NCBI GenBank assembly: GCA_943736015.1
Contig: OX031066.1
Span: forward strand, 5,456,245-5,520,244
Origin: Tridacna crocea
Taxonomy: Eukaryota; Mollusca; Bivalvia; Cardiida; Cardiidae
DNA: 64,000 bases
Reading direction: 5' to 3'
Shown here: piece by piece, positions 21,241 through 32,694 of the stretch
Numbering within the stretch: the stretch's first letter is position 1
Layout of the letters: each line of letters opens with the position of its first letter
Program-made: the position numbers and the translations under genes
Notes under the pieces: model-generated
The model's input: only the letters and a program-made list of their open reading frames with translations
Databases searched by the model: none
Told to the model about the DNA's origin: nothing

Positions 21241-21560
21241 TGTCATTCAAACTTTATTCAGTTTAAACAACTCCTCCTTTACTATCTTTTTAACAAAGAT
21301 ATGTGCGCTAAATGACCAAAGCTGTCGATGCGCCATAAAACAACATTCATTCATTGCCTTTTCTACTTATTATGTACTCATGAAACAGTTAATCAGTGTC
21401 AAAACATGTTTTCCTCGTTTTGACAAGATTCTTGTCTTTCAGCCCATTGAAGAGATGCATGATGAAAGTAAAGAACGACAACTCTGCTCGAAGACTGTCG
21501 CTGTTGACGGGACATGACACATACCTATAAACATTTAACAAACAAAATTTACAATAATGG

Positions 21561-21797
21561 ACCAACTCTTTACCAAATGACATACAAGTAATATTTGACT
21601 TATCCCAGTTCAAAAAATATTCAGATGGACAAAATTAAATGTTGCTCATATGGTGAGGCCTCTCTTTGATAGGGTAGAAAACATCACGGGAAAAGGAGAA
21701 AATGCTGGTAACAGCATTTTCTCCTTTTCCCACGATGTTTTCAAAAGCTTTCCTTCTCAAGTTCGTGAACATTTGGGATTCTTTGGTGAAGGGATAA
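21561..21797 (-). repeat. TTAA hairpin MITE, family A, worn ends
   Basis: Left terminus CAACTCTTTACCAAATGAC; core GGAGAAAATGCTGGTAACAGC with one base lost at the loop; right end GGTGAAGGGATAAAC. Confidence 0.8.
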
Positions 21798-22649
21798 ACC
21801 GCTATACCAAGACAAACAACCCTAAAAGCATACAGTCACGTGAAGGGTTTGAATGCAGTAAGAGACTGGGCAATATTGGGAAATTATAAAACACTGAACG
21901 TCGATCCTGACATATTGGTTGAACAGCACCCAACACTTGTGCAACTTGGTGCGCGTAGCATGTAACCGGCATTTAGCGCACAGAAACTTGGACGAAATTC
22001 TTTCTTGGTTGTTGTTGCATTTGGTATTTCAGTGCGAGCAACTCGATTACTTTGAATTTCACTCGAATTAAACACGAAATCTAGCCGACACTGTCACTTG
22101 TGCAGACAAAATCTCGACTTTGACTTGTTACAAGTTAAAAAACATAGGTAAGTGCATTCATTTTCTTGCAAAATCAGAATTTCAGAAACGTATTGTATTT
22201 GTTTTTAATTCATATTTGTGACGGTTTTTAAAATCTACATGTGTCTTAGAGATCGTAAAGAAAACCCTGGTAGATCAGACTTTTACCTTTAGTGGTTTAG
22301 TACAGCTTGGTCTAGACTGGTGTCAGTCCGTTAAATAGAGCCTTTTCATTAAAACAAAATTGTCAAGTAAAAATGCAAAACGAAAACTCTGTGTTCTCAA
22401 TCTTCTGAATGTCTGATTTAACGCCTGTATTTCAGAAGAAGGGCAAGTAACGATACATATTTCTGTGACTTTGCTGTAGTTGTGTACCTTGTTTATTAGA
22501 ATGACTTAAATGCAGGGCCTGAATGCCAGGCTAAGCTTGGTCCTGATATTCTCTTTCCGTGAAAGCACCTCTATGAAGCGAAGCATGCAGTGGAAGAAAC
22601 GATGTTTTCAATAAAAACAGGTCATCACTTTATTAATACAAGGCAGAGA
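21798..22649. other. Intergenic, no gene or repeat recognised
   Basis: Unique-looking AT-rich DNA; no convincing exon, RNA gene or inverted repeat seen. Confidence 0.4.
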
Positions 22650-23614
22650 TAAAAAATCTACCTTGGACAGGGTAGACAACATTGTGGTAAGATGGTAAAC
22701 ACTCTAGCATCTACAATTTTTAACCAATCAGCGTCAAACTTGGTCAAAATACTTTTTACTTTTGACTATAAGATCTCGAATAAGTTCGATTATGGTTCTA
22801 TTCGGACCAGAACGACTGGAGATATTTGCCCTTGAATTAGAAAGTTCTTTAGAATAGTTATTTGTCTGGACCATGGCTTTTTCATCTCCGGTCTGATTGA
22901 CTTCAAAACTGGCAATTGCGTTTGTTCCAATAATATGGAGTGGAACGAGAAAGGACCATAACTCTACCTTGTATTTTTATATCATTTATTTCCCTCTGAT
23001 TATCATTTTTACAATATTTTCTGATTGTCTGCAATGTAACTTTGTAATCTCTAGCCTGAACATCTTCAAATTTGGTATGCATAATTGTTGAAAATTATGG
23101 AGTGCAGTGCACAAAAAACCATTACATTTCCTGGCATGAATTTTGAGTTATTCCCTCTTTGACCTTAAGTTTTATAGCATTTCTTGCTTGTGCGGAGAAA
23201 AACTTTGTCATCTTAAGTGGGAATCACTTGAATTATGGTATGCTTATTTGTTGCAATATTTGACGATATTTCTCGCTTCTCCGGGACGAATTTTGTCACC
23301 TCAAGTCAAATTGACTTCAGGTCACTTGGTAAACATGTTTGTTGCATTACCTGCTCTTTACAATTAGTATACCTTCTCGACAACTGGTGATGGGACGGGT
23401 GTGTCTTGCAACAATTTGGCACCCTTGCTTCCTTACCATTTTGCCTTGAACCTTTATATTTGTTTTTTATGTTCATTGTTGACCTTTACTGATTAGTACT
23501 CATGTGAGCGATATAGGACCGCCATGGCTCTCTTGTCTCCTTTTCCCACAATGTTTTCTAAAGGCTTCTTTCACAGGGTTGTCAAAAGTAGGGATTGCGT
23601 TGTAATGAGTTTAA
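22650..23614 (-). repeat. Family A hairpin MITE split by a family H repeat
   Basis: Left remnant GACAGGGTAGACAACATTGTG (22667-22687) and right half 23536-23614 (CTCCTTTTCCCACAATG … TTGTAATGAGTTTAA). Together they make one copy broken within its stem. Confidence 0.6.
22688..23535 (+). repeat. Family H repeat, 5' truncated
   Basis: Contains TTCAAATTTGGTATGCATAA units and ends TGTGAGCGATATAGGACC with a GGACCGCCATGGCTCTCTTG hairpin, the same end as at 4300-4322. Confidence 0.6.
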
Positions 23615-23989
23615 GGGTGTAAAGCATTTTCGATGCCGACAACTATCCTAATACAAAGACAGATCAAAGTTTTATCGCACCTTTTCTCTGTCATAGTTTC
23701 TTCAAAGTTTAAAAGGGCTATCAAGATTTTCATATTCACACGAAAGTAAGAAAGGTTTTTACTACTTGGAAGCCATCAACAAAATCCACAGAAGTGTACG
23801 AAAATATATTTTATGATAATTCCTTGATGGAATATGTAGCCTCTTATCATTGTTATCTTTGTTTACGCCAGAAATTTCGCGACGGCTTTTGGGAATGTCA
23901 CATGATCAATAACATGAGATTATCTTTCACTGGGGGGGGGGGGGAGGCATTTTTCAAATACACATCAGACTGTAAATTTTGCATTCTGG

Positions 23990-24475
23990 GTAAAGAATTG
24001 GATGACTTTTCACAGCGACAACCGTAACTTTGAACTCTAAAATAAAAGATTACTCAATAAAAGGCTACCTGGTATAATTTGTTCTGCTATGGTTAACTAG
24101 CATGTAACATGCACCAGCCATTTATGAAAACAACTCCTACAGGCTTGGGTGATTGCTTCCATAAAACTCAGACACTTCTTGTTGATAAGTATGTGGGAAA
24201 TTCATGCACGGTCCCTGGTTTCCCTACAATGTTTATTTAGAAATTGTATTCAAAGAAGTGTCGTAAAACAAGAGTATTTGTGAGAACTACTTTTCCCTTT
24301 TGAAATAATTATATTTTCAAGATATTTGGAGCAAAAACAGGCTGTGTGTTGTTTATGTAGCCACTTTTTCCATTGCTACTTTATTAGCGATGTATTAATA
24401 TTTATCCTACTCAAGAAGATAGTGTCGTAATAAACAGGTCAGATTCGAAGAATATTGCATGCTTAGACATCGGGG
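23990..24475 (+). repeat. 345-bp dispersed repeat (family G), degraded and split
   Basis: Left part CGACAACCGTAACTTTGAA, ACTCAATAAAAGGCTACCTG to about 24115; right part CATTGCTACTTTATTAGCG, ATTCGAAGAATATTGCATGC from about 24345. The sequence between is not recognised. Confidence 0.6.
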
Positions 24476-25280
24476 TTGGTTTTCATTATTGTCAGATCGT
24501 GCTCAAAGCGGTCCGATGACGTCACATCTGGCCTCATAAAGAAAGACGGAGTTTCCGATTGGAAAAGGGGTTTGCCGTCATTTAAAGGCAAAAATTGTTC
24601 TTTTAAATTAAACCACGCAGCGTATCCTATCAAGAACGAACCCTTTTTTACGTTTGAAAGCACTTTAACGATTGTGGTAGAATGAAGCTTTTTGTTACCA
24701 AGCACTGAATAGAGTAGATTTGAAATCAAAATACAAGCTTCGTCTACGATTGTAAGAGCTTAGACCGTCTATCATCCTAAAAGACCGATTAAGCCCACGA
24801 TAAAAAACATATAACGAAAAACCAGAATTTCCTAGAATCTGTATTTCCGATTTATATTTGTGCAGCATGTCTTGTGTGTATCGATTTTGGTGTGCAAAAT
24901 ACCGAAATATTCAGTGCACGCTCATAAATGCATTTGCTGCAGACGCCTAGAGTTGTATATCCAATTGTTGATTGCACATTTTCGATTCGGTTAATAACAC
25001 ACCATTTGGTTGCATGTCGTCTTTCCCTTCCCCCCCCCCCCCACACACACACACATACCTTTTTCTCTGTCTTTCGGTCTCCCGATACAAAATTGTATTT
25101 GGCATTTTGTTGATCTTTTCATTCTATTTCAAACAACTGGATTTTTAAGCATGGCCTAAAGATAAATTCTTTTAAGTGAAATATATTAGCCAGAGCTTTT
25201 TGGACGGATAGAAATATCATTCATCGAAGGTCAGAGCGACTTTTTTTTAATCTTATATACTTGACAAAACAGGTGGGCGG
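24476..25280. other. Intergenic; C-run and CA run near 25030-25056
   Basis: No gene recognised. A simple repeat of C followed by (CA)n lies near 25030. Confidence 0.4.
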
Positions 25281-25287
25281 TATATAT

Positions 25288-25345
25288 AAAAGATCAGACA
25301 GCTTGTTCTGTTCAGCGAGTCTTATCTCGATCTATGCCGTCAACA
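25288..25345. repeat. Family D palindrome relic
   Basis: AGATCAGACAGCTTGTTCTG mirrored by CTTATCTCGATCTATGCCGT. Confidence 0.55.
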
Positions 25346-25349
25346 GAAG

Positions 25350-25470
25350 CTCAGCTAGGCCTCGGAAGTATCTTCCCCAAGGACACTCAGCGCTTCAAAC
25401 AATGCTCGATCCTGGGACCTAAACGTTACCAGTCCTAAACAGAGCCCCAAAGTTACATAAAGACTGAACA
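25350..25470 (-). repeat. SINE-like relic
   Basis: On the minus strand it reads GGATCGAGC (B-box-like) and then GTCCTTGGGGAAGATACTTC, paralleling GTTCGATCC and GTCCTTTGGCAAGACACTT at 56643-56698. Weak but consistent. Confidence 0.4.
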
Positions 25471-25499
25471 CTAACTAAATGGCAACTGAACATTGTTAA

Positions 25500-25712
25500 T
25501 TAACCTTTTGACTGTTTATCGCGATTCTCAGACGTTCTGCAGACAGCGCAGATCAAGATCAGACTGCACAGAACGTGCAGTCTGATCTTGGATCTACGCT
25601 GTCCGATCTGAAGATTTTATTCACCAAAACATGACTTTAAAATAACAATTTATGTTCTTTTTAATGTCAAATTGAAAATTTAATTTTAGTTATTTAGCAG
25701 GATAGGGGTTAA
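25500..25712 (+). repeat. TTAA palindromic MITE, family D
   Basis: TTAA at 25500-25503 and 25709-25712. Strong palindrome GATCAAGATCAGACTGCAC with loop AGAA at 25543-25602. Right end AGCAGGATAGGGG. The last TTAA is shared with the next element. Confidence 0.82.
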
Positions 25713-26258
25713 AGGTGGGTATCTAGAAATTTCACATCCCACCAAATAAAAATATATATATATATCACTGAAATTTATATGAAAAAACAATACAAATCAT
25801 CAATAATTAAGAATCATAAAATTACAAAAAAAAATTTTTTTTGATGGTATTCCCTTAAAAGGCTACGTAGCCTCTTAAGCTATTTTTAGATTTCCAGCCA
25901 AAAAAAAAAAAAGCATTGTGGTAATGTTAAGTGACTGGCACGTGACTAATGACTCTGAAATTCCATAAAATGACAAACATGTAATTATTTTCAATAATGT
26001 ATTCTTCGGACGCTATGTTTGAAGCTTCGTCTGTATATTTTCGGTGTGTAAATGAGCGAGTTGCTTATCTAAAAATAGACCGTGTTTCCCGTCGGTATCG
26101 AACTAGGCTGTAGTAAATCTCTATTTTTTCATGTTGTCGGATGGTTTTCGACTGCTGGGGTGTTATGAATGAAAATTACAAGGCTTTTGGAGTATAAGTA
26201 TGATTTTTTTGGTATTCTTGTTAAATTTTCGTCCGAAAATCTGAAGGGCCACCTTTAA
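25709..26258 (+). repeat. TTAA element family E, 550 bp
   Basis: Ends TTAAAGGTGGGTA and GGGCCACCTTTAA. Inside are GGCTACGTAGCC, a perfect 12-bp palindrome, an A-run/T-run junction and a short (TA)n. The same element lies in opposite orientation at 37091-37639. No coding capacity. Confidence 0.85.
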
Positions 26259-26804
26259 TAATACAGTCAGTTCATAATGACTCTGACAAGGTTGCAGTCC
26301 AGTTGGTTATAATGGCAGTCGCAGACACAATCAACATTTTTTTTCCCAACAAGATATTCTTGTTACGTAGTTTGACACCAGTGTCCTTGAAGAGGTGGAA
26401 TCCAATCTTACAGTTATCTGTAAATCAATTAGTGTAACCGTCGGTCTTACTGGAATGCCTTTCATACAGTCGGTCTGTCTTTGGTTTGTATGTGATTTTT
26501 ATTTATTCAAATGCCTGTCCGTGTGTTTGTAAAATAATTACTATACATGTAATTGCCTTGCCTGGACGCAGTGCCTGCAACATGCCAAGTCTGTGCTTTT
26601 GCCCATCTTTCTTTTTTTAAATTCCCTTTTAAAATGAATACCTGTTTGTATGTCTGTCTATGTGTTAAATTATCTCTTATATATGAAAGTACATAATTTT
26701 TATACATATAACTAAATGTAATCGAGCATGTCAACCTGTCTGAGAGACAACCTGTATAAAATAACACATCCATGTAGTTCAAAGACAATTTTGTTGGCTT
26801 TAAA
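26259..26804. other. Intergenic, nothing recognised
   Basis: AT-rich, with scattered TGTCTGT text; no supported gene. Confidence 0.4.
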
Positions 26805-27510
26805 CATTTATTTCATGCTCTCCGTGGATTATCGAGAAATATCGGTGAAATATTTTTCGATATTTCCTGGTAACGATCAGTGAAAATACCGATTTTTTTG
26901 TATATTTTAACTCTTCAATTTAAGGAGTAAACAGTTGTTGCCGCTCTCTAGTCACCTAGGTAAAATTCGCGTGCCTCACAACCAGATGAAAGTTATATTT
27001 TAATTTTCCTTAATATTTCTCGTGCTTGGTGTAATATTCTAAAGCGTTGCTATGCGGAGGAGGTATGCCACAGGGAACAATCTAAAAGAATTGTACTGGA
27101 TCTCGATAAAGTCCCCCACCCCCGGTGAAAGGGTTAACCCTTTCCCAAACGACAAGCTTTAGGACTAGACCAAATTGAAAGCATATGCAGACGACAATTC
27201 AACTCTTGTTGAAAAGATGGTTACCAGCATTTTCTTCTTTTCCCACAATGTTTTCAAAAGGCTACTATTCCAGACCCGTAAAAACCAGGGATTGTTTGGG
27301 AAAGGGTTAAACATGAAATAAATAGTGTTTATTTTTTTTGTGTGAAAGATCGAAATTTATTTAATCTTATGAACATCATCGATATTTTTTTTCACTCGTG
27401 GCGCAAAATATGACCGATGTTTGTGGCTGCACCATGAGTGTAAATATTACCGATGTTGTTCACTCGATAAAGTAAATTTCGATTTTTCTCCGTAACAAAC
27501 AAATATCCTC
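26805..27510 (+). repeat. Interspersed repeat R1, interrupted copy
   Basis: Matches 8083-8518 (TTTCATGCTCTCCG, ACAACCAGATGAAAG, GCGTTGCTATGCGGAG) and resumes at CATGAAATAAATAG after the TTAA MITE at 27134-27310. Confidence 0.7.
27134..27310 (-). repeat. TTAA hairpin MITE, family A, left hairpin arm missing
   Basis: Both termini perfect (CCCTTTCCCAAACGAC / TTGTTTGGGAAAGGG), but the sequence jumps from GAAAAGATGG straight to TTACCAGCATTTTC: the left arm is gone and the break is at the centre of symmetry. Confidence 0.88.
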
Positions 27511-28145
27511 TAAAAATATTTCGTTAACTTCATTGATATACGAAACGTGCTCTGGCAAAAGCCATATAATGCAACTCATACAAAGTACCCAGCATGTTAT
27601 CTTATAATCAAGGGTAACAACCTACGTCACAGGAAGTGATATCGGACCTGCGCATTTTCGTAACTTATGTCAGCCATATTGAAAAGTAAGTACGATATGA
27701 AGATAGAATGAGGCTAGCTTGGGTGGATACAAACGGACTACAAAGACTCTCATGTATTTATCAAAGACAATAGATGAATACATTTAATATTCTGATGTTT
27801 TAAACAGGAAGCATATGTCTATATCCACGAACACTTTGATCAAATATCAAAAAGTGATTGAGTTTTAATAGTTAGTCGAAGTCTATTCCATTATTATAAG
27901 CAGTTAACAAAAGCTTTGACAAAAAACAAAGTCCCTAGGCATTGTACGCTTTGGTGGTCTAAAGACTTTTTTCAGATCATTTAAAGGAACGATTGAAAAA
28001 AGAAAAACAGTCTTACCAAACACGCACAATGACTTTATAACAAGGGTAATAACGTCACACTGACGTACGTTGTGAGGGGTGATAATTATGATTCCATAAA
28101 ACCCAACTTGTATAATAATCCATCGTATCCCGAAATAGCCTGGCA
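27511..28145. other. Intergenic, nothing recognised
   Basis: No exon, RNA gene or repeat could be supported. Confidence 0.4.
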
Positions 28146-28493
28146 TTATCTCCCGCTAGATGGCATTCTATAAATACTCATCTATCTGATATGGGCATCC
28201 TGGGTACAGAGCCGAACCACCTTCCTACGCGACAACCATTACTTTGAATTTAAAACAAAAAAAAGGTTTACCCAATAAAACGCTACCTCGTGCAATTTAC
28301 TCAACTATGATCACCAGTTTAGAGAAATCTGTTGCTAAAGCAGGTCTCATTTCTCCTCAAACGTATTGATACGTAAAAGTTGTTTTCAACATTGCTACAA
28401 TAGTACAGTCAGCCCGCTTTCGGGGCTAGTAGTGATGCGTCATATAAGACAGTCGAATCTTCGAAGAATATGACATGCGCAGACAACGGATAG
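28146..28493 (+). repeat. Family G dispersed repeat, ~345 bp
   Basis: Starts ATCTCCCGCTAGATGGCATT and ends ATGACATGCGCAGACAACG. Includes GCCCGCTTTCGGGGC (short hairpin) and GTCGAATCTTCGAAG. Other copies at 23990, 45714 and 54697, inverted at 30285 and 48778. Class unknown; no TTAA ends. Confidence 0.8.
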
Positions 28494-29140
28494 CCGAGTT
28501 CTTTCACAGGCAGACAACTGACCGGGAGGCAAAAGGTTTTGACTCGGGTCAGCCTGCGCGGACTCTGGAGATACATTTTACCTCTCTGCACAGAGCATGG
28601 CTCATGTTAAACTACATGTAGGTAATCTACCTTAGGACGATAATAATAAAAGCTGGGATATAGACCAAGTTAGACTGCAAGTATCTGTACATTCGGCTTA
28701 CCTCGTGTATTGGAGCCATCATATCCCCCGGCTGTAACTGGCGGATTGATATGCGGCAGATCAATGCATTTATTGCCCGGAAATACGCCGGTTAACCGTT
28801 ATGAACATTATAAGACTCCTCTTACAAAATAAAACTTGAGTTTCATTTTCTATCAAAACCTTTCTAACTATATTTCAGTTGACAAACAGTTCGTACATTC
28901 ATTTTTGAAAGTAGTTTATCAGTTCCGATTGAAGTTTTGACAGACAAATGGACAGATGTGAATAACTTCATCGAGGTTGTTTATGTCGTTGCTAAGCAAC
29001 TGCCAGTGGCGTGCTATGTAGAATCACGTGATTCTCATTTCAAAATGGAAGTCTCCCCGATACGGACGAGGTTAGATGTAGGTACGGAATCGGCCGTGTT
29101 GTGCTGAGTGCACTTTGTAAACTGCTTCCATCTTCGCACA

Positions 29141-29227
29141 CATATCGTCGGTTTGCTTCCAAAACCTCGTAACTACAGCTTGTAACAAGCTGTAGTTACG
29201 AGGTTTTGGAAGCAAACCGACGATATG
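29141..29227. repeat. Perfect 43-bp inverted repeat with 1-nt spacer
   Basis: Arms 29141-29183 and 29185-29227 are exact reverse complements (arm begins CATATCGTCGGTTTGCTTCC). Only one base separates them. No relative in the window. Confidence 0.9.
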
Positions 29228-29476
29228 AATAAGCGTAAAATTCGACAAAAAGAGCGAATTTAATGATTACTTCCATCCACAGATAAGGCAATGACCGAAA
29301 CGAGACTGGGAGGCGGACAGATCTTATTTCTGCGTTTATGTGCGGTTTGACATTTTCCGATAACATCCTATTTGTAAATGGCACACTGCATAATTGATAC
29401 TTCCAGACCAATTACAAATTTTGGTTGCTTTTTCTCTCTCCATCGGCGAATTCTGACATTTTAATATACATGTTAC

Positions 29477-30017
29477 TAAAGCAAGGCTGACACCCGCACG
29501 ACTTTTGGCCACGATTCTGTCGAAGCAAGTCGTGCCATTTTGGGGCACGAACTGGGAGGCTCGTGTCTGCTTTGTTTCAGACATCTTGTCTCTGTCATAT
29601 AAATTGTCTCTTCGCTCGCGATCTTTGGAGCAGTAATCAGGAAGCCATATATATATACCCCGCACCGACGCGAGCGCCATTGTCGCGCAGTAGTCGTGAA
29701 CTGCTCGTGAACATGTCGTGAACTATTCGTGAACTCGACGTGAGCTATTCGTGACAGTCGTGGCATGGCGCGCACTGGCACGCATCCTCCCGCATCGTCC
29801 TGTCGATTTCACGAACTTTCACATAGTTCACGACCCGGTCGCGAAATTTTGTCCTGACCAAAATTTTGAACATTTCAAAATTCTTGTCCCGACATGGCAC
29901 GCAGTCACGACGTGTTTACGCACACTTCACTCCAGTTCACGACTAGTTTGCGCACTGGCACGACTCGAGTCGTGCCAATGCGTGTCACAGAATTGTGCAA
30001 GTGTCAGCCTTGCTTTA
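29477..30017. mobile_element. 541-bp MITE with TAAAGCAAGGCTGACAC ends
   Basis: 17-bp perfect inverted ends (29477-29493 and 30001-30017). The interior is unusually rich in CGTGAAC/TCACGA motifs, with a small tandem CGTGAACT.nnTCGTGAAC run at about 29693-29757. No clear target duplication was found. Confidence 0.75.
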
Positions 30018-30284
30018 CTGTAGTTCTCTTAAGAGGCGTAGGCTATGTTTAAACGAGGCTGCAGGTCAGTCAAGTTTCATTCAAGTGTTTATGCTCTGGA
30101 CAACAAGTCGGACATATTTTATTCTTGTATTTATGTGTCTTTTGACTTAAACCTGATAAGATGACATTTGCAAGTGGCATACTGCATAATTGATACTGTC
30201 GTACAGATAACAAAATGTGGTTGCCATAAGTGCATCCTGACATTTTGATAAAAATCTCACATGGAGGAAATCCAGATGTTGAAA

Positions 30285-30645
30285 CGCGTTGTCTGCGCAT
30301 GTCATATTCTTCGAAGATTCGACTGTCTTATATGACGCATCACTATAGCCCCGAAAGCGGGCTGACTGTAATATTACGCTCTATAAAGTAGCAATGTTGA
30401 AAATAGCTTTTATCAATACGTTTGAGGAGAAATGAGACCTGCTTTAGCTCCAGATTCTCTGAACTGCTGATCATAGCTGAGTGAATTGCACGAGGTAGCG
30501 TTTTATTGAGTAAACCTTTATTTTAGTTTTAAATTCAAAGTAACGGTTGTCGCGTAGGAAAGTGGTTCGGTTCTGTACCCAGGATGCCCATATCAGATAG
30601 ATGAGTATTTATAGAATGCAATCTAGCGGGAGATAATGGTTGAAA
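30285..30645 (-). repeat. Family G dispersed repeat, inverted copy
   Basis: Mirror of 28146-28493: starts CGTTGTCTGCGCATGTCATA and ends CTAGCGGGAGATAATGG. With its partner it makes a 2.5-kb inverted-repeat locus. Confidence 0.8.
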
Positions 30646-30668
30646 CGAGACAACGAGGCGGACATGTT

Positions 30669-30897
30669 TTAACCCATTATCACACAAACCCTTATTTTGA
30701 CGCCCCTGAGAAAGAAGCCTTTAGAAAACATTGTGGAAAAAAGAGAAAATGCTGGTAACCAGCATTTTCTCCTTTTCCCACAGTGTTTTCTACCCTTCCC
30801 AGAACAAATTTCAATTTTTCGGTAACCTTTATTTTGTCGTCTGCAAATGCTTTCAATTTGAACCAGTCTAAAATTTTGTCGTCTGGTAAAGGGTTAA
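30669..30897 (+). repeat. TTAA hairpin MITE, family A
   Basis: TTAA at 30669-30672 and 30894-30897; left terminus CCCATTATCACACAAACCC. Inserted into one of the ~160-bp units, separating GGCGGACATG from TTCATGTGCGTTTCGAC. Confidence 0.92.
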
Positions 30898-31125
30898 TCC
30901 TTTATTCATGTGCGTTTCGACATTTTCCAATTACATTATATCCGCAAATTGCAAACCACGTACATGATACTTCCAGACCAATAACGAAATTTGGTCGCTC
31001 TCTTTTTGTCACTATATGTGATCCCTGACATTTTGACAGAAGAGATAATACTGTCTAAAAACGTTTTTTCTCAGTCAAAACATTTGCTGTAGCCATTTTA
31101 GACAAACAGCCGTAACAAGTGCAGA

Positions 31126-31336
31126 GCAGAACTCTTTACTGGACGACAAAATGTTAGTTTTGCCCATTGTTGTATTCATTTGCAGATCAAAAAAATAATC
31201 GGACCACAGATCAAATAATACAAGTCGTCTATGTAATGATGGAAAACTGTGCATGTAGGAATAGGAAAAAAGCTGGTTTCCAGCATTTTCCTTTTTTGCA
31301 CAATATTTCAGTAGGTTTTCATCAGGACCGATAAAA
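31126..31336 (-). repeat. Degraded family A hairpin
   Basis: CTCTTTACTGGACGACAAAA, TTGCAGATC, AAAAAAGCTGGTTTCCAGC and GGTTTTCATCAGGACCG are recognisable. Confidence 0.65.
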
Positions 31337-32694
31337 TAAGCGTGCCGTACTTTCAATGTTCTCCAATGATGAACAAATTATTCAGATGTCTAAAGGAGAT
31401 TACAAAGCGGACATATTTTATTCCTGTCTTTATGCATTGTCTTACTTTGTTTCCGATGACATTTAAAGTAACTGAAAAAATGATATTTTTCCCGATATTT
31501 TTGGGTAAACAGCATTTTTCTTTGTTCTACGATGTTTCCATTTCCAAAGCATCGAAAAGGTTTCGAAATGAAACTTTAAGGCAGTCATGTTTTGTTCTTG
31601 TTTTTATGTGCGTTTTTATTTTTTCCGATAACATTTTATTCGCAAATGGCACACTGCATAATTAATACATCCGAACGGATAACGAAATTTGGTCTCTCGC
31701 TATTAACGAATTTTGACATCATGATGTGAATATTCCACAGAGATCCACAGAGGTCGGGGTATTTTAATTCTAAAAACACCAGTTTCTTGAACTCAAGTTG
31801 TGTTACAGCTTTTTACGGTCGACAGCTAATAACCCATTTATTGGAGAAGTAAACGTCTACAACAAGCCGACCTTCTTACTTTCAAGAGCTATTTCATCGC
31901 ACCTATTTACACATGACCTCACCTAAGCCATGTTTGCATTTGATTAGGTAACATTCTCATTTAGGCTAAGGCCCAGATCAAAAAAGGGCCCTATTTTTAT
32001 TTTTTTTCAATCCATCTGGTAGAAAAATGCAAATGGTACAGTGAGTTAGGATAGCCTATTAGGGTCACTTTAAGCATGGATGCCAGATCTGAAAGTGGTG
32101 CAGACTTTTTTTATATGCTAATAAACGCGCCTACCCCAAATTTGCCTATAACAAAAATTAAACTTTTCCTATGTTCACAATAATGGATAAAACAATGAAA
32201 CAATGCACTCTTTTTGATAAATCTTTTGAATTTAAGATGCTCATAAAGATCCACATTTACCTGTATGTAAGACTTTTATTAAATCAAGTCTGACCAGTTT
32301 CACATACCGTAAAACACCTAATAAATGTTCCTAGCAGAATGAATTGAAAATAATCTCTGAATTTCAGTGTTCACATTAAATGTGTTAATATTTCTGGCTA
32401 GATTTTTTCACATTTTTGGCTAGAGCTATTAGGACAGACATAGAGGACCAGAATTAAGAACAGTTATGGAGTTTTAGCATTTAGCACCTCAAAAATGATC
32501 TATTTATGAGTGCAACAGTATAATTTGTTGTTGCACACTAACCTTTGATTTCGTTAATTCAATATATATGCACAACTGTAACCATAAGTATGCCAACACT
32601 AAGATTTGGCTATTTTCATTACTTAAGCTGCTTTATTTCCTTTGTTATTCTTACTCTCCTACTCTGTTAATCTATTTCATCGATGCAATAGGGA

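Larger units (their letters stand above)
14844..21353 (+). mobile_element. Nearly intact I-superfamily (Nimb/I-like) LINE, 6.5 kb
   Basis: Full-length non-LTR retrotransposon: 5'UTR (14844-15442), ORF1 with three zinc knuckles, ORF2 with endonuclease, reverse transcriptase and RNase H, and a 3'UTR containing tandem ~85-bp repeats. It ends GATGCGCCATAAAAC and an (ATTC)n tail. A perfect 11-bp target duplication TTGCCTTTTCT flanks it (14833-14843, 21354-21364). Three coding lesions are visible: one stop in ORF1, one stop after the endonuclease and one frameshift after RNase H. A perfect duplication and few lesions point to a recent insertion. RNase H plus three-knuckle ORF1 places it in the I/Nimb group rather than RTE, CR1 or L2; the exact clade is inferred. 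Confidence 0.92.
29280..31725. repeat. Locally repeated ~160-bp unit (five copies, interrupted)
   Basis: Units near 29296-29462, 30065-30265, 30645-31038 (split by a MITE), 31386-31480 (partial) and 31558-31725. Shared text: AGGCGGACA, TTTATGTGCG, TTTTCCGATAACAT, GGCACACTGCATAATTGATA, AACGAAATTTGGT, TGACATTTTGA. Other elements are inserted between and within them. Confidence 0.7.

Noticed and set aside
29336-29781. Overlapping minus-strand frames of 114 and 101 codons
   Set aside because: They lie across a MITE with inverted ends and the ~160-bp units, so they are incidental.
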